Source: an uncultured Anaerolineaceae bacterium (GTDB lineage Bacteria; Chloroflexota; Anaerolineae; Anaerolineales; Anaerolineaceae). From it: a DNA stretch of 64,000 bases. The stretch is taken from NCBI GenBank assembly GCA_937897615.1, contig CALCNO010000046.1, positions 18,807 to 82,806 of the forward strand. The letters run 5' to 3'. The translations under genes were made by a program, and so were the position numbers. Below the pieces are notes generated by a model, which had not been told where the DNA came from, made no database searches, and saw only the letters and a list, made by a program, of their open reading frames with translations. Below, one piece after another: positions 7,987-16,527 of this stretch; the first letter of the stretch is position 1, and the number at the start of each line of letters is the position of its first letter.

Positions 7987-9138
7987 TTATGGCAGTGACG
8001 AGGGGTCAAAGAGCCGCAGGTGCTCTTCAACCGCAAAGCGGTCTGTCATCCCAGCCAGGTAATCACAAATTGTACGCTCTTTTCCTTTTACGTCAATTTG
8101 TTCCTGGAATTGGTTGGGCAGCATGGCAGGTTCACGGATATATGCGTTGAATAATTCGCTGAGCACTTTTTCGGCTTTTTGCTGCATGCGTACCACGCGG
8201 TAATGGCGGTACATGTTGTTGAAAAGGAAATCTTTAAGTTCGCGGTTGTGCTTTTTCATCTCGTCGGCGAAGCCAACCACGTTGTACGGAAGCGACTGCA
8301 ACTCGTGCAGGGTCTTGACGCCGCTTTTTTCAAGGCGCATGGCCGAATCGGCGATCATGCTGTTCACTTCAAGCCCGACCAGTTCACGGATGATCTCGTG
8401 GCGCGAGAGGTCGTCCAGAGTGCAGGATTGCTTGCCAAAACTTTTCACTACCGTGTTCCATAATTCGATGCCTTCCAGCATCTCGGTGGTGATGGTGCCA
8501 GAACGCAATCCGTCATCCAGGTCGTGGGAGGTATAGGCGAGTTCATCGGCTACGTTGGTGATCTGGGCTTCCAGGTGGCCGCGCAGGCTGGGGTCAAAAT
8601 CGAGGGCATCGGTCTTATCGTATTCCGTTTCATGCTTAACGATACCTTCCAGAACTTCCCAGGAAAGGTTGAGCCCGGGGAAATCCGGGTAGCGTTTTTC
8701 GATTTCGGTGACGATGCGGTAGGAGTGGTGGTTGTGGTTGAACCCGCCATGATCCTTCATCAGTTTGTTAAGGGTGGCCTCGCCGGAATGCCCGAAAGGC
8801 GGGTGTCCCATATCGTGTGCCATGCAAATGGATTCCACCAGGTCTTCGTTGGCGCCGAGGGCGCGTGCCAGGCTGCGCCCGATCTGCGTCACTTCGAGTG
8901 TGTGCGTCAGGCGTGTGCGGTAGTAATCGCCTTCGTAGTTGATAAAGACCTGGGTCTTGTATTCCAGGCGGCGAAAGGCTGTGGTGTGAAGAATGCGGTC
9001 CCGATCGCGCTGGAAGCAGGTGCGAAAGGCCGGCTCCGCTTCTGGGTAACGCCGTCCTTTTGAGTTTTTGGCGTGCACGGCATACGGTGCAAGGATTGTC
9101 TCTTCAAATCTTTCCTGGTCTTCGCGGTTGAAGGTCAT
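7987..9138 (-). CDS. dgt: Deoxyguanosinetriphosphate triphosphohydrolase-like protein
   Basis: This 383-residue HD-superfamily protein resembles bacterial dGTPases, which split dNTPs into nucleoside and triphosphate. Metal-binding motifs are visible: THTLEV (H), CMAHDMGHPPFGHSGE (HD) and ITNVADELAYTSHDLDD (D). The N-terminal RDRDRILHTTAFRRLEYKTQV is a family hallmark. An in-frame GTG at 9153 would overlap the ipk stop. The ATG at 9138 is preferred because AAAGGGAA lies just upstream and the extra residues are not family-like. Substrate preference cannot be read from sequence. Confidence 0.92.
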   Translation of the reverse strand: MTFNREDQERFEETILAPYAVHAKNSKGRRYPEAEPAFRTCFQRDRDRILHTTAFRRLEYKTQVFINYEGDYYRTRLTHTLEVTQIGRSLARALGANEDLVESICMAHDMGHPPFGHSGEATLNKLMKDHGGFNHNHHSYRIVTEIEKRYPDFPGLNLSWEVLEGIVKHETEYDKTDALDFDPSLRGHLEAQITNVADELAYTSHDLDDGLRSGTITTEMLEGIELWNTVVKSFGKQSCTLDDLSRHEIIRELVGLEVNSMIADSAMRLEKSGVKTLHELQSLPYNVVGFADEMKKHNRELKDFLFNNMYRHYRVVRMQQKAEKVLSELFNAYIREPAMLPNQFQEQIDVKGKERTICDYLAGMTDRFAVEEHLRLFDPSSLP

Positions 9139-9139
9139 C

Positions 9140-9940
9140 TTATTCCCTTTCACCCATTGTGATGCAGGTTCCCAATTGCCTGCCCATCAATGATGCGTAA
9201 ATGTTACCAGATTCTGCACCGGAAAAGATACTAACGCTCAATGAGGGATACTTCCCGGCCAATTCCAGCATGGCGGTCACCTTGGAGCCCATGCCGCCAG
9301 TAACATCCGGGCTGGTCGAGGCCATTTGCCATGTGCGCATGCTTGTCGTGGGGGTGATCTTTGGCAGGATAAAATCCCGTGCTTTGTAGTCATTCCAGAC
9401 ACCGTTTTCAATCCCAGCAAGCAGGATGCGCTCCGGGGGCAGCTTTGCGGTAAGTGCGCTGAACAATTCTTCGGTGGAGAGGATGGTGCCGCCGATCTTG
9501 CGGTCAAAGATCACGTCACCGTGAATCAGCGGCGCCAGATGCTGCCTGACCGCAAGTTCGATAGGTTTCGTATTCCATACGACGATGCGATGGTCGTTGG
9601 TGATAACACTGCCAGAGGGGGAAAAGCTAATCACGGGAACGCCTGCTTTTGCGAGGCTGTCTGCAATGAGGTTGTTAAGCGCGCGCGCTTTTTGCCAAAC
9701 GCGGGCAAACCCCAGCCATTCTTCCGTACTGCTCACGCCCTCGCGGGTGTGGAACTGCTGTGCGGCATGATGGCCAAAGGAACCCGACCCGTGCCCGATC
9801 ACAAGCTCCAGCCGGGGAGAATCCTTTAATGCTGCAGCGATTTCATCACAAATGGCAGAGATTCTTGCCAGGTTAGGGGTATCCGTCTTTTCCTTGTTGG
9901 TGATCAAGGAACCGCCGAGTTTCAGGAATACCAGGCTCAT
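9140..9940 (-). CDS. Isopentenyl phosphate kinase
   Basis: This 266-residue amino-acid-kinase-fold protein should phosphorylate isopentenyl phosphate to isopentenyl diphosphate. Family marks are the N-terminal KLGGSLITNKEK, the GHGSGSFGHHAA segment whose histidine separates IPK from related kinases, LIHGDVIFD and DVTGGMGSKV. IPK belongs to the archaeal-type mevalonate route and occurs in some Chloroflexota. The adjacent mevalonate kinase (four-base ATGA overlap) supports this role. The phosphomevalonate decarboxylase needed to make isopentenyl phosphate is not in the window. Confidence 0.9.
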   Translation of the reverse strand: MSLVFLKLGGSLITNKEKTDTPNLARISAICDEIAAALKDSPRLELVIGHGSGSFGHHAAQQFHTREGVSSTEEWLGFARVWQKARALNNLIADSLAKAGVPVISFSPSGSVITNDHRIVVWNTKPIELAVRQHLAPLIHGDVIFDRKIGGTILSTEELFSALTAKLPPERILLAGIENGVWNDYKARDFILPKITPTTSMRTWQMASTSPDVTGGMGSKVTAMLELAGKYPSLSVSIFSGAESGNIYASLMGRQLGTCITMGERE

Positions 9941-10899
9941 TGAGGTTCTCCTTCACTCATGTTGAATCGGGCTGGGATCACTTTTGCCGCGCCGGCCTTG
10001 AGGAGCGCCTGGCTCACCTGGTCGCATGCTTCAACGGGAGCCAGAACTAGAACATTGCCCCCCAGTCCTCCGCCGGTCATTTTTGCCCCGTAAGCCCCGG
10101 CCTGGTTGGCAGCCCTGGCAAGCTCATCCAGGATGGGCAGCGAAACCCCCATTTGCCTGAGCAGTTGGTGGTTTTCATTCATCAGGTTGCCAGCACTGCT
10201 TAACTCGCCAGTCTGAAGCAATCCTTGCATCGAGTTGGTAATTTGCCCGATGCGCGAAAACATGGCCTCGTATTCCGTTGTGGCAGTCATCCAGTGCTCG
10301 CGTACCAGGCCAACGGCTTTGCCGGTGGACCCTTTAAGCCCTGAGTTGGCGATGAGGAACAACATGGGATGGCTGAACTGGAGCCAGCGCATGGGAAATC
10401 CCTTTTGAAAGAGCAATGGCCTGGCGTAAGTGATCACGGAGTTATCGATGCCGGAAGGAGTGCGATGGTGATTCTTTTCGACCTCAAAGGCGATGTCGTT
10501 AATGGCTTCATCCTTGAGTGGGTGGCCCAGAAAAGTGGAAAGCGCCCTGGCAAAAGCAACCGTCACTGAAGCGCTTGACCCAAGCCCGCCGCCAACCGGG
10601 ATGCTGGAATGGATCTGAATCTCGCAGGATGGGATGTGGTCGGCTGACACAGCAGAGAGCACAAGAGCAGCCGTTTTACGCAGGCTGGATTCCGGGTGCA
10701 GATCGCTCATTGCGCATTTTAGCCAGATTGCCGGGTCTTTGATGAGCACAAAGCCGCTGGCGATATTTGGACGGGCTATGATGACGCACCGGGTCGAGAC
10801 ATCACGGACGGGCAGAGCAATGGCTGGTTGCCCGTAGACGACGGCGTGCTCACCGCACAAGATCACTTTTCCGGGTGCAGAACTTGAGATGGCAGGCAT
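9937..10899 (-). CDS. Mevalonate kinase
   Basis: This 320-residue GHMP kinase should convert mevalonate to 5-phosphomevalonate. The three GHMP motifs are present: SAPGKVILCGEHAVVYGQPA, PVGGGLGSSASVTVAFARAL and MTGGGLGGNVLVLAP. TPSGIDNSV holds the conserved aspartate region. A longer frame begins at 10977, inside the end of the prenyltransferase gene, but the ATG at 10899 gives the standard N terminus and lies four bases after the ubiA stop. The gene overlaps ipk by four bases, so the two kinases are almost certainly co-translated. Confidence 0.92.
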   Translation of the reverse strand: MPAISSSAPGKVILCGEHAVVYGQPAIALPVRDVSTRCVIIARPNIASGFVLIKDPAIWLKCAMSDLHPESSLRKTAALVLSAVSADHIPSCEIQIHSSIPVGGGLGSSASVTVAFARALSTFLGHPLKDEAINDIAFEVEKNHHRTPSGIDNSVITYARPLLFQKGFPMRWLQFSHPMLFLIANSGLKGSTGKAVGLVREHWMTATTEYEAMFSRIGQITNSMQGLLQTGELSSAGNLMNENHQLLRQMGVSLPILDELARAANQAGAYGAKMTGGGLGGNVLVLAPVEACDQVSQALLKAGAAKVIPARFNMSEGEPQ

Positions 10900-10903
10900 T
10901 CTT

Positions 10904-11779
10904 TTACTTGGATAAGTAGAACACGAGCAGCACTGCAATTCCCCATAAAACCACGGTGATCTGCAAGGGGCGGTCACTGATTAAGAGGTCTTCCGGTTCC
11001 CCGCCTTTTTTGCCGATTTGCATCAATGAGAGGTAACGAAAAATGCCATAAAGCACAAAGGGAATGGTCAGCATCATGGTGTGGTTTTCCGGCAGGTTGG
11101 GTGCTGAAAAAGTGTACAGCGAATAGGCCATGATGGTAGTCGCCGATACTACTGTGATCAACTGGTCGATCAGGTCAAGGGAGTAGCCTGCCAGCACCTT
11201 GCGGTGCGAAGTGGTGTTCTCCGGCACCAGCACCAGCAGTTCGGTGCGGCGTTTGCCGAGGCCGATGTAGAGAGACAGCAGGGTCATCACCACATACAGC
11301 CAGGGAGAGAAACGTGCCACCTCAATTACGGAAACACCAACCGCCACGCGCAGAACAAAGCATGCCGCAATGACCAGTAAGTCAATCAACGGGATGTGCT
11401 TGAGCCATTTCGAGTATGCTAGGTTCAGCAGGAAGTATGCCAGAAAGAATAGGAAAGTATGCAGGTTCAGCAGGTAAGCGCCGGCATGGGCGAGGATGGC
11501 AAGAAGAATAGCGGTAGCTACGGCTAACTTTATGGAAAGCTTCCCTGACGCAATCGGGCGGTTCTTTTTGACCGGGTGCAGTTTATCAGCTTCCCGATCC
11601 ATAATGTCGTTAATGAGGTACACGCTGCTCGCCAGAAGGCAGAACAGAGCAAAGGCAATCGCCGTGCGTGCCAGCGACGGAATTTCAAACAGTTTGCGGT
11701 CAAAAACCAGCGCCGCAAAAATAAACATGTTTTTTAGCCACTGTTTGGGGCGCATTGCCTTAAAAAGGTATTTAATCAT
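10904..11779 (-). CDS. UbiA-family prenyltransferase, DPPR-synthase-like
   Basis: This 291-residue polytopic protein (about eight helices) resembles decaprenyl-phosphate phosphoribosyltransferase, which joins a polyprenyl phosphate to PRPP. The first aspartate motif is NDIMDREAD, the N terminus is MRPKQWLKNMFIFAALVFD and a later conserved segment is GLGKRRTELLVL. Known products of such enzymes supply ribose or arabinose for cell-envelope glycans. Other UbiA substrates cannot be excluded. The gene heads the minus unit followed by two isoprenoid kinases. It seems leaderless, with TATATT six bases before the ATG. Confidence 0.82.
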   Translation of the reverse strand: MIKYLFKAMRPKQWLKNMFIFAALVFDRKLFEIPSLARTAIAFALFCLLASSVYLINDIMDREADKLHPVKKNRPIASGKLSIKLAVATAILLAILAHAGAYLLNLHTFLFFLAYFLLNLAYSKWLKHIPLIDLLVIAACFVLRVAVGVSVIEVARFSPWLYVVMTLLSLYIGLGKRRTELLVLVPENTTSHRKVLAGYSLDLIDQLITVVSATTIMAYSLYTFSAPNLPENHTMMLTIPFVLYGIFRYLSLMQIGKKGGEPEDLLISDRPLQITVVLWGIAVLLVFYLSK

Positions 11780-11823
11780 AAGATAAATATATCATAGGAA
11801 TCTTTCGCGGGTAAAATTCGGTT
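11780..11823. promoter_or_regulatory. Divergent promoter region of ubiA-type gene and tlyA
   Basis: The 44-base spacer holds a minus-strand -10 box TATATT (11791-11786), six bases before the prenyltransferase ATG, and a plus-strand -10 box TAAAAT (11812-11817), six bases before the tlyA ATG. Neither gene has a Shine-Dalgarno site here. With transcription starting six or seven bases after the -10 box, both mRNAs would begin at or next to the start codon. Confidence 0.6.
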
Positions 11824-12618
11824 ATGGCGAAAACGCGCTTGGATGTTTATCTGGCGGAACAAGGGCTTGCTGAAAGCCGCTCTGCGGCGCAGCGTATGGT
11901 CATGGCCGGCAGCGTGCGCATCAATGGCCAGGTGGCGCTCAAGCCCGCCGATGCGGTGAGCGCAACGGACCTGGTGACGGTGGATGCGCCGCCGCGCTTT
12001 GTTTCTCGCGGAGGAGAGAAGCTGCTGGGGGCATTGCAGGCATTTGGCCGCGAGCACCTGCAAGGAATCACCTGCGTGGATGTTGGTGCCAGCACCGGCG
12101 GATTTACCGACTGTCTGTTGCAGCATGGCGCTGCCAGGGTGTATGCTGTGGACGTAGGATATGGCATCTTGCACTGGAAGCTGCGCCAGGATGCCAGAGT
12201 GGTGGTGATGGAAAAGACCAATGCGCGCTTTGTACCGGGCTTCCCGGAGCCGATTCAACTGGTGACCATTGACGCTTCTTTTATTTCACTGCGCACACTG
12301 CTGCCTGTGGTCAAGGCCTGGTTTAATGGCGGGAAGGGGGAAGTGATCGCTTTGATCAAGCCGCAATTTGAGGCTGGCCGGCAGGATGCCGCGCGGGGTG
12401 AGGGGGTGATTCGCGACCCGGAAATTCACAAACGTATCCTGATGGAAATGCTGGCTTTTGCCACAACAAACGGCTTTGCGGTGCATGGGCTGGCCCGCTC
12501 TCCACTGCTGGGGCCAAAAGGCAATACGGAGTTTTTGATTGACTTGCTGGTTGGGAGCGGCGAGGGGATGGCGGAACGGGATTGGCTGGCAGACCTTTTC
12601 CCTCAGGCAGCGGCGTAG
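11824..12618 (+). CDS. tlyA: TlyA-family 2'-O-methyltransferase (S4 plus FtsJ domains)
   Basis: This 264-residue protein has an N-terminal S4 RNA-binding domain (RLDVYLAEQGLAESRSAAQR) and a C-terminal SAM-dependent FtsJ-like domain (CVDVGASTGGFTDCLLQHGA; ALIKPQFEAGR). TlyA proteins 2'-O-methylate cytidines in rRNA and affect capreomycin sensitivity; haemolysin activity is also reported for some. The length fits the family. The only upstream signal is a -10-like box six bases before the ATG, so a leaderless transcript is likely. Confidence 0.92.
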   Translation: MAKTRLDVYLAEQGLAESRSAAQRMVMAGSVRINGQVALKPADAVSATDLVTVDAPPRFVSRGGEKLLGALQAFGREHLQGITCVDVGASTGGFTDCLLQHGAARVYAVDVGYGILHWKLRQDARVVVMEKTNARFVPGFPEPIQLVTIDASFISLRTLLPVVKAWFNGGKGEVIALIKPQFEAGRQDAARGEGVIRDPEIHKRILMEMLAFATTNGFAVHGLARSPLLGPKGNTEFLIDLLVGSGEGMAERDWLADLFPQAAA

Positions 12619-12637
12619 TGCAATACCTTAATAGTTT

Positions 12638-12665
12638 TTGAGTTCAAAAGGTTTCAAGGTATACT
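12638..12665 (+). promoter_or_regulatory. Promoter of lepA and the downstream glycan cluster
   Basis: TTGAGT (12638-12643) and TATACT (12660-12665) are separated by 16 bases. The ATG of lepA is at 12677, only 11 bases after the -10 box, and no ribosome-binding site is seen, so the transcript would carry a leader of only about four or five bases. Confidence 0.65.
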
Positions 12666-12676
12666 AAACTCCGATT

Positions 12677-14476
12677 ATGAGCATCGACCGGATTCGTAAT
12701 TTTTGTATTATTGCCCATGTGGATCATGGAAAATCCACGCTTGCCGATCGCATGCTGCAGATCACCGGCACTGTCTCAGACCGCGAAATGGTAGAACAGG
12801 TACTGGACTCGATGGACCTGGAACGCGAAAAGGGCGTTACCATCAAAGCTTCGGCAGTGCGCATGAAGTACAACTACAAGGACACAGAGTACGAACTCAA
12901 CCTGATCGATACGCCCGGGCACGTGGACTTTAATTACGAGGTGAGCCGTGCTCTTGAGGCCTGTGAGGGAGCATTGCTGGTGGTGGATGCCACCCAGGGA
13001 ATCGAAGCGCAGACGCTGGCGAACCTGTACCTTGCGTTGGAATCCAACCTGGCTATCCTGCCGGTGATCAATAAAATCGATCTGGCCTCTGCACGCCCGG
13101 ATGAGGTGGCCGAGGAAATTGAGGCGCTGGTGGGTACGCCGGCGGAATCCATCCTGCGCGTTTCTGCCAAAGATGGTGTTAACGTAGAGAGCGTACTCAA
13201 GGAGATCGTTGAGAAGATTCCACCCCCCGCAAGAGATCTGCAGGCGCCCCTGCGGGCGTTGGTTTTTGATTCGCATTACGATTCTTACAAGGGTGTGGTG
13301 GCTTACATCCGTGTCATGGAAGGGTTTCTCCAGACCACCAACGTTGTCCGCATGATGGCCACCGGCGCCGATGTAAAGCCCGTCGAAATCGGTGTGTTTG
13401 CTCCAGGGATGACGCCCATTGGCGAACTTGCTGCCGGAGACGTGGGCTATGTAGCCACCGGTTTGAAGACGGTCAAGGAATGCCGCGTGGGTGATACGCT
13501 CACCCTGGCGGCCAACCCGGCAGAAAAACCGCTGCCCGGCTACCGCCACCCCAAGCCGATGGTATTTGCTGGCATCTTCCCTGTGGAGGGCGAAGATTAC
13601 GGCGAACTTAAGGATTCCATCGAAAAACTGCAACTGAACGACGCTTCGCTGGTATACGAGCCGGAAACCTCACAGGCGTTGAACTTTGGTTTTCGCTGCG
13701 GCTTTCTCGGCTTGTTCCACATGGAGATCATCCAGGAGCGCCTCGAACGTGAGTACAACCTGGACATTGTGGTCACGGCCCCCAGTGTGGAATACGAGGT
13801 GCAATTAGCAACAGGAGAAACGGTGCTGGTGTCCTCACCGGCAAAGCTGCCGGATGAAGCATTGATTGCCGAGGTGCGCGAACCGTGGATGCGCCTGGAG
13901 GTGATCACCCCTACCGAGTTCTACGGAACGATCATGGAGTTGGTGACCAAACGCCGCGGCACCTTCATCTCGCAGGACTACCCGGCGCCCAAGCGTGTGC
14001 AGCTGAACTATGACATTCCGCTCTCTGAGTTGATTGTGGATTTCTTTGATGATCTGAAATCGCGTACGCGCGGGTATGCCTCCATGGATTACCACTTTTT
14101 GGAATATCGGCCCGGCAGCCTGGTGAAGCTTGAAGTGCTGGTAGATGAAGAGCCGGTGGATGCGCTGGCGGCAATTGTGCATAAAGAAGATGCCTATCAC
14201 AAGGGGCAGTATCTGGTCACCAGGCTAAAGTCGCTGATTCCACGGCAGATGTTTGATGTTGCCATCCAGGCCTCGGCCAGCGGGCGGGTGATTTCCCGTG
14301 CCAATGTGAAAGCACTGCGCAAGGATGTGCTGGCTAAGTGCTACGGCGGTGACATTACCCGTAAGAAAAAGCTGCTGGAAAAACAAAAACGAGGCAAGCG
14401 CCGCATGAAAATGGTGGGCGATGTGGAAATCCCACAGGAAGCCTTTATGGCAGTGCTGCGCCTGGAAGAGGATTGA
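12677..14476 (+). CDS. lepA: Elongation factor 4 (LepA)
   Basis: LepA is a ribosome-bound GTPase related to EF-G that acts in translation fidelity or initiation. The 599-residue protein shows G1 [15 protein letters not shown], switch and G3 [11 protein letters not shown]4 NKIDL, the domain II/III segments, and the LepA-specific C-terminal domain ([20 protein letters not shown]). Length and motifs are standard. It heads a tight plus-strand run: its stop overlaps the next start by one base (TGATG). It appears to be nearly leaderless. Confidence 0.97.
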   Translation: MSIDRIRNFCIIAHVDHGKSTLADRMLQITGTVSDREMVEQVLDSMDLEREKGVTIKASAVRMKYNYKDTEYELNLIDTPGHVDFNYEVSRALEACEGALLVVDATQGIEAQTLANLYLALESNLAILPVINKIDLASARPDEVAEEIEALVGTPAESILRVSAKDGVNVESVLKEIVEKIPPPARDLQAPLRALVFDSHYDSYKGVVAYIRVMEGFLQTTNVVRMMATGADVKPVEIGVFAPGMTPIGELAAGDVGYVATGLKTVKECRVGDTLTLAANPAEKPLPGYRHPKPMVFAGIFPVEGEDYGELKDSIEKLQLNDASLVYEPETSQALNFGFRCGFLGLFHMEIIQERLEREYNLDIVVTAPSVEYEVQLATGETVLVSSPAKLPDEALIAEVREPWMRLEVITPTEFYGTIMELVTKRRGTFISQDYPAPKRVQLNYDIPLSELIVDFFDDLKSRTRGYASMDYHFLEYRPGSLVKLEVLVDEEPVDALAAIVHKEDAYHKGQYLVTRLKSLIPRQMFDVAIQASASGRVISRANVKALRKDVLAKCYGGDITRKKKLLEKQKRGKRRMKMVGDVEIPQEAFMAVLRLEED

Positions 14477-15489
14477 TGAAGAAAAAGGGAATCCCAAACT
14501 GGCTCAAGATCGTCCCGGGAGTTTTATTTAGCATACTGGCGGTGCTTGCGGTATTGAAGTTCGTAAATCCGGATGACTTGAAAAACGCGTTTTCCACGGT
14601 GAGTATCAAATTCATCCTGATGATTGCGGCCATGAATTTGATTAGCCTGCTGCTGCGCGGCAAGGCATGGCAAACCATCCTGGACAAGAAAATTAGCTTT
14701 TGGGATGCTTTCTTTGGGGTGAGTGAGGGGTATTTCCTTAATAACATCCTGCCGTTCAGGGCAGGGGAATTTGGGCGCTCCTTTTTTGTGGGGCGCAAGT
14801 CTGGCCTGGGAACCTTCTATACGCTTTCCAGCATTGTCATTGAGCGCGCCTTTGATATTGCCTTTGCTGCACTGCTGATCGTGGCCACGCTGCCCAACTT
14901 GACCGGCATGGAATGGGCCAAACCGATTGCGGTTGTAGCGCTTGTGCTGGTGTTCATTGGCATGGTGTGTCTTTTTTTGCTTACCCGCTACAAGGAAAAG
15001 GTGCTGGGCTGGATCAGCCAGCACGAGGGCAAATCGCGTTTCTTTTCCATTGTGATTCCTGTGGTTAAAAACCTGATCGAGGGGTTTTCCACGATCAAGC
15101 GTCCGGCGCAGTTCTTTCTTTCCCTGCTCTGGATTGCGCTTTGCTGGGGTGTTTGGTCTGCATTGTATTACCTGACAGTAATCCAGATATTGCCTGGGGA
15201 ACCACTCTGGACGGGTGCGTTTATCGCCAGCGTGTTGGCACTTGGCATTGCCGTCCCCTCTGCGCCGGCAGCTCTGGGTGTATTTGAGGCCGCTATTACC
15301 GGCGCGGTGGTTCTGCTGGGGGGCACCACCGGCAGCGCATTTGGCTATGCCATGATCGTCCACCTTATTCACTTTGTGGTAGCTGGCATATTGGGCATGT
15401 GGGGGTTGTCCCGGGATCAGGTCAGCTTTTCAACTTTGGTCAATGACGTGATGAAGAGAAGGGAATCTTCTCCAGAACCAAGGAGTTGA
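14476..15489 (+). CDS. Flippase-like membrane protein (LPG_synthase_TM family)
   Basis: This 337-residue integral membrane protein with about eight helices matches the transmembrane family shared with lysylphosphatidylglycerol synthases (AglD-like, DUF332-type). Recognisable parts are LLLRGKAWQTIL, the NNILPFRAGEFGRSFFVGRK loop and AVPSAPAALGVFEAAI. Members are linked to lipid-linked sugar transfer or flipping, but no single reaction can be assigned. The ATG at 14476 overlaps the lepA stop by one base. Its place directly before an epimerase and a glycosyltransferase supports a role in envelope glycan assembly. Confidence 0.85.
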   Translation: MKKKGIPNWLKIVPGVLFSILAVLAVLKFVNPDDLKNAFSTVSIKFILMIAAMNLISLLLRGKAWQTILDKKISFWDAFFGVSEGYFLNNILPFRAGEFGRSFFVGRKSGLGTFYTLSSIVIERAFDIAFAALLIVATLPNLTGMEWAKPIAVVALVLVFIGMVCLFLLTRYKEKVLGWISQHEGKSRFFSIVIPVVKNLIEGFSTIKRPAQFFLSLLWIALCWGVWSALYYLTVIQILPGEPLWTGAFIASVLALGIAVPSAPAALGVFEAAITGAVVLLGGTTGSAFGYAMIVHLIHFVVAGILGMWGLSRDQVSFSTLVNDVMKRRESSPEPRS

Positions 15490-15492
15490 GAT

Positions 15493-16521
15493 ATGAAAAA
15501 CTTTACATTGATTACAGGTGGAGCGGGGTTCATTGGCTCCAATTATGCTGCTCGCTGTTTGCAGCGAGGCGAGGCGGTCAGGATTTTTGATAACCTTTCC
15601 CGCGCTGGCGCGCCGTTGAACCTGCGCTGGCTTGAAGATACCTTTGGCAAGGGGTCGTTTGAATTGATCCAGGGGGATGTGCGCGACGCCGAAGCCGTCA
15701 CGAAAGTGGTCAGGGGCGCCAGCCGCATTTTGCACCTGGCTGCCCAGGTGGCGGTAACTACTTCTGTCACCGACCCGGTGACCGATTTTGCCATCAACGC
15801 ACAGGGCACCTTTAATGTGGTCGAGGCAGCCCGCAAATCCGGGACAAACCCTAAGCTGATCTTTGCTTCTACCAACAAGGTGTATGGCGGGATGGAAAAT
15901 GTGCCCGTCGTGGAAAAAACCAGCCGCTACGAATACAAAGACCTGCCTTTTGGCGCAACCGAAGACCAACCGCTGGATTTTCACTCGCCCTATGGCTGTT
16001 CCAAGGGGAGCGGCGACCAGTACGTGCGCGACTATCACCGTATTTATGGACTAGCAACACTGGTGTATCGCCAGTCCTGCATCTACGGAAGGCGCCAGTT
16101 TGGGGTTGAAGACCAGGGGTGGGTAGCTTGGTTCATCATTGCCGCGATTTTAGGGAAGCCCATTACCATCTACGGCAACGGAAAGCAGGTGCGTGACATC
16201 CTGTTTGTGGACGACCTGGTGGATGCCTATGATGCGGGTTTTGCCCGTTTGCCGGAAGTTGGTGGCCAAATCTTTAATATCGGTGGCGGCCACCAGAATA
16301 CCATTTCGATCTGGTGTGAATTCCAGCCGATGTTGGAAGAATTGCTGGGGCGCAAGATTGTTACCGCCAGTTCCGATTGGCGCCCGGGCGATCAGCCTGT
16401 GTTCATCTCCGACATTCGCAAGGCGCAAAAACGATTGGGGTGGTCTCCCAAAATCTCTGCGCAAAAGGGGATCGAGATGCTGTTCAACTGGGTCAAAGAC
16501 AACCAGGCGTTATTCAAATAA
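15493..16521 (+). CDS. NAD-dependent sugar-nucleotide epimerase (CDP-paratose 2-epimerase-like)
   Basis: This 342-residue extended SDR enzyme carries the NAD-binding TGGAGFIGSNYAARCL and the catalytic YxxxK variant YGCSKGSGDQYV. The segment ASTNKVYGGMENVP and the long insertion before the active site (KTSRYEYKDLPFGATED) resemble CDP-paratose/CDP-tyvelose 2-epimerases rather than UDP-glucose 4-epimerase. The exact sugar nucleotide is not certain. AAGGAG lies just upstream. It starts three bases after the flippase-like gene and six bases before a glycosyltransferase. Confidence 0.86.
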   Translation: MKNFTLITGGAGFIGSNYAARCLQRGEAVRIFDNLSRAGAPLNLRWLEDTFGKGSFELIQGDVRDAEAVTKVVRGASRILHLAAQVAVTTSVTDPVTDFAINAQGTFNVVEAARKSGTNPKLIFASTNKVYGGMENVPVVEKTSRYEYKDLPFGATEDQPLDFHSPYGCSKGSGDQYVRDYHRIYGLATLVYRQSCIYGRRQFGVEDQGWVAWFIIAAILGKPITIYGNGKQVRDILFVDDLVDAYDAGFARLPEVGGQIFNIGGGHQNTISIWCEFQPMLEELLGRKIVTASSDWRPGDQPVFISDIRKAQKRLGWSPKISAQKGIEMLFNWVKDNQALFK

Positions 16522-16527
16522 CCCTTT

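Noticed and set aside
8179..9063. Plus-strand frames opposite dgt, one of 179 codons
   Set aside because: Shadow of the dgt coding sequence; the minus-strand frame has clear HD motifs and operon context.
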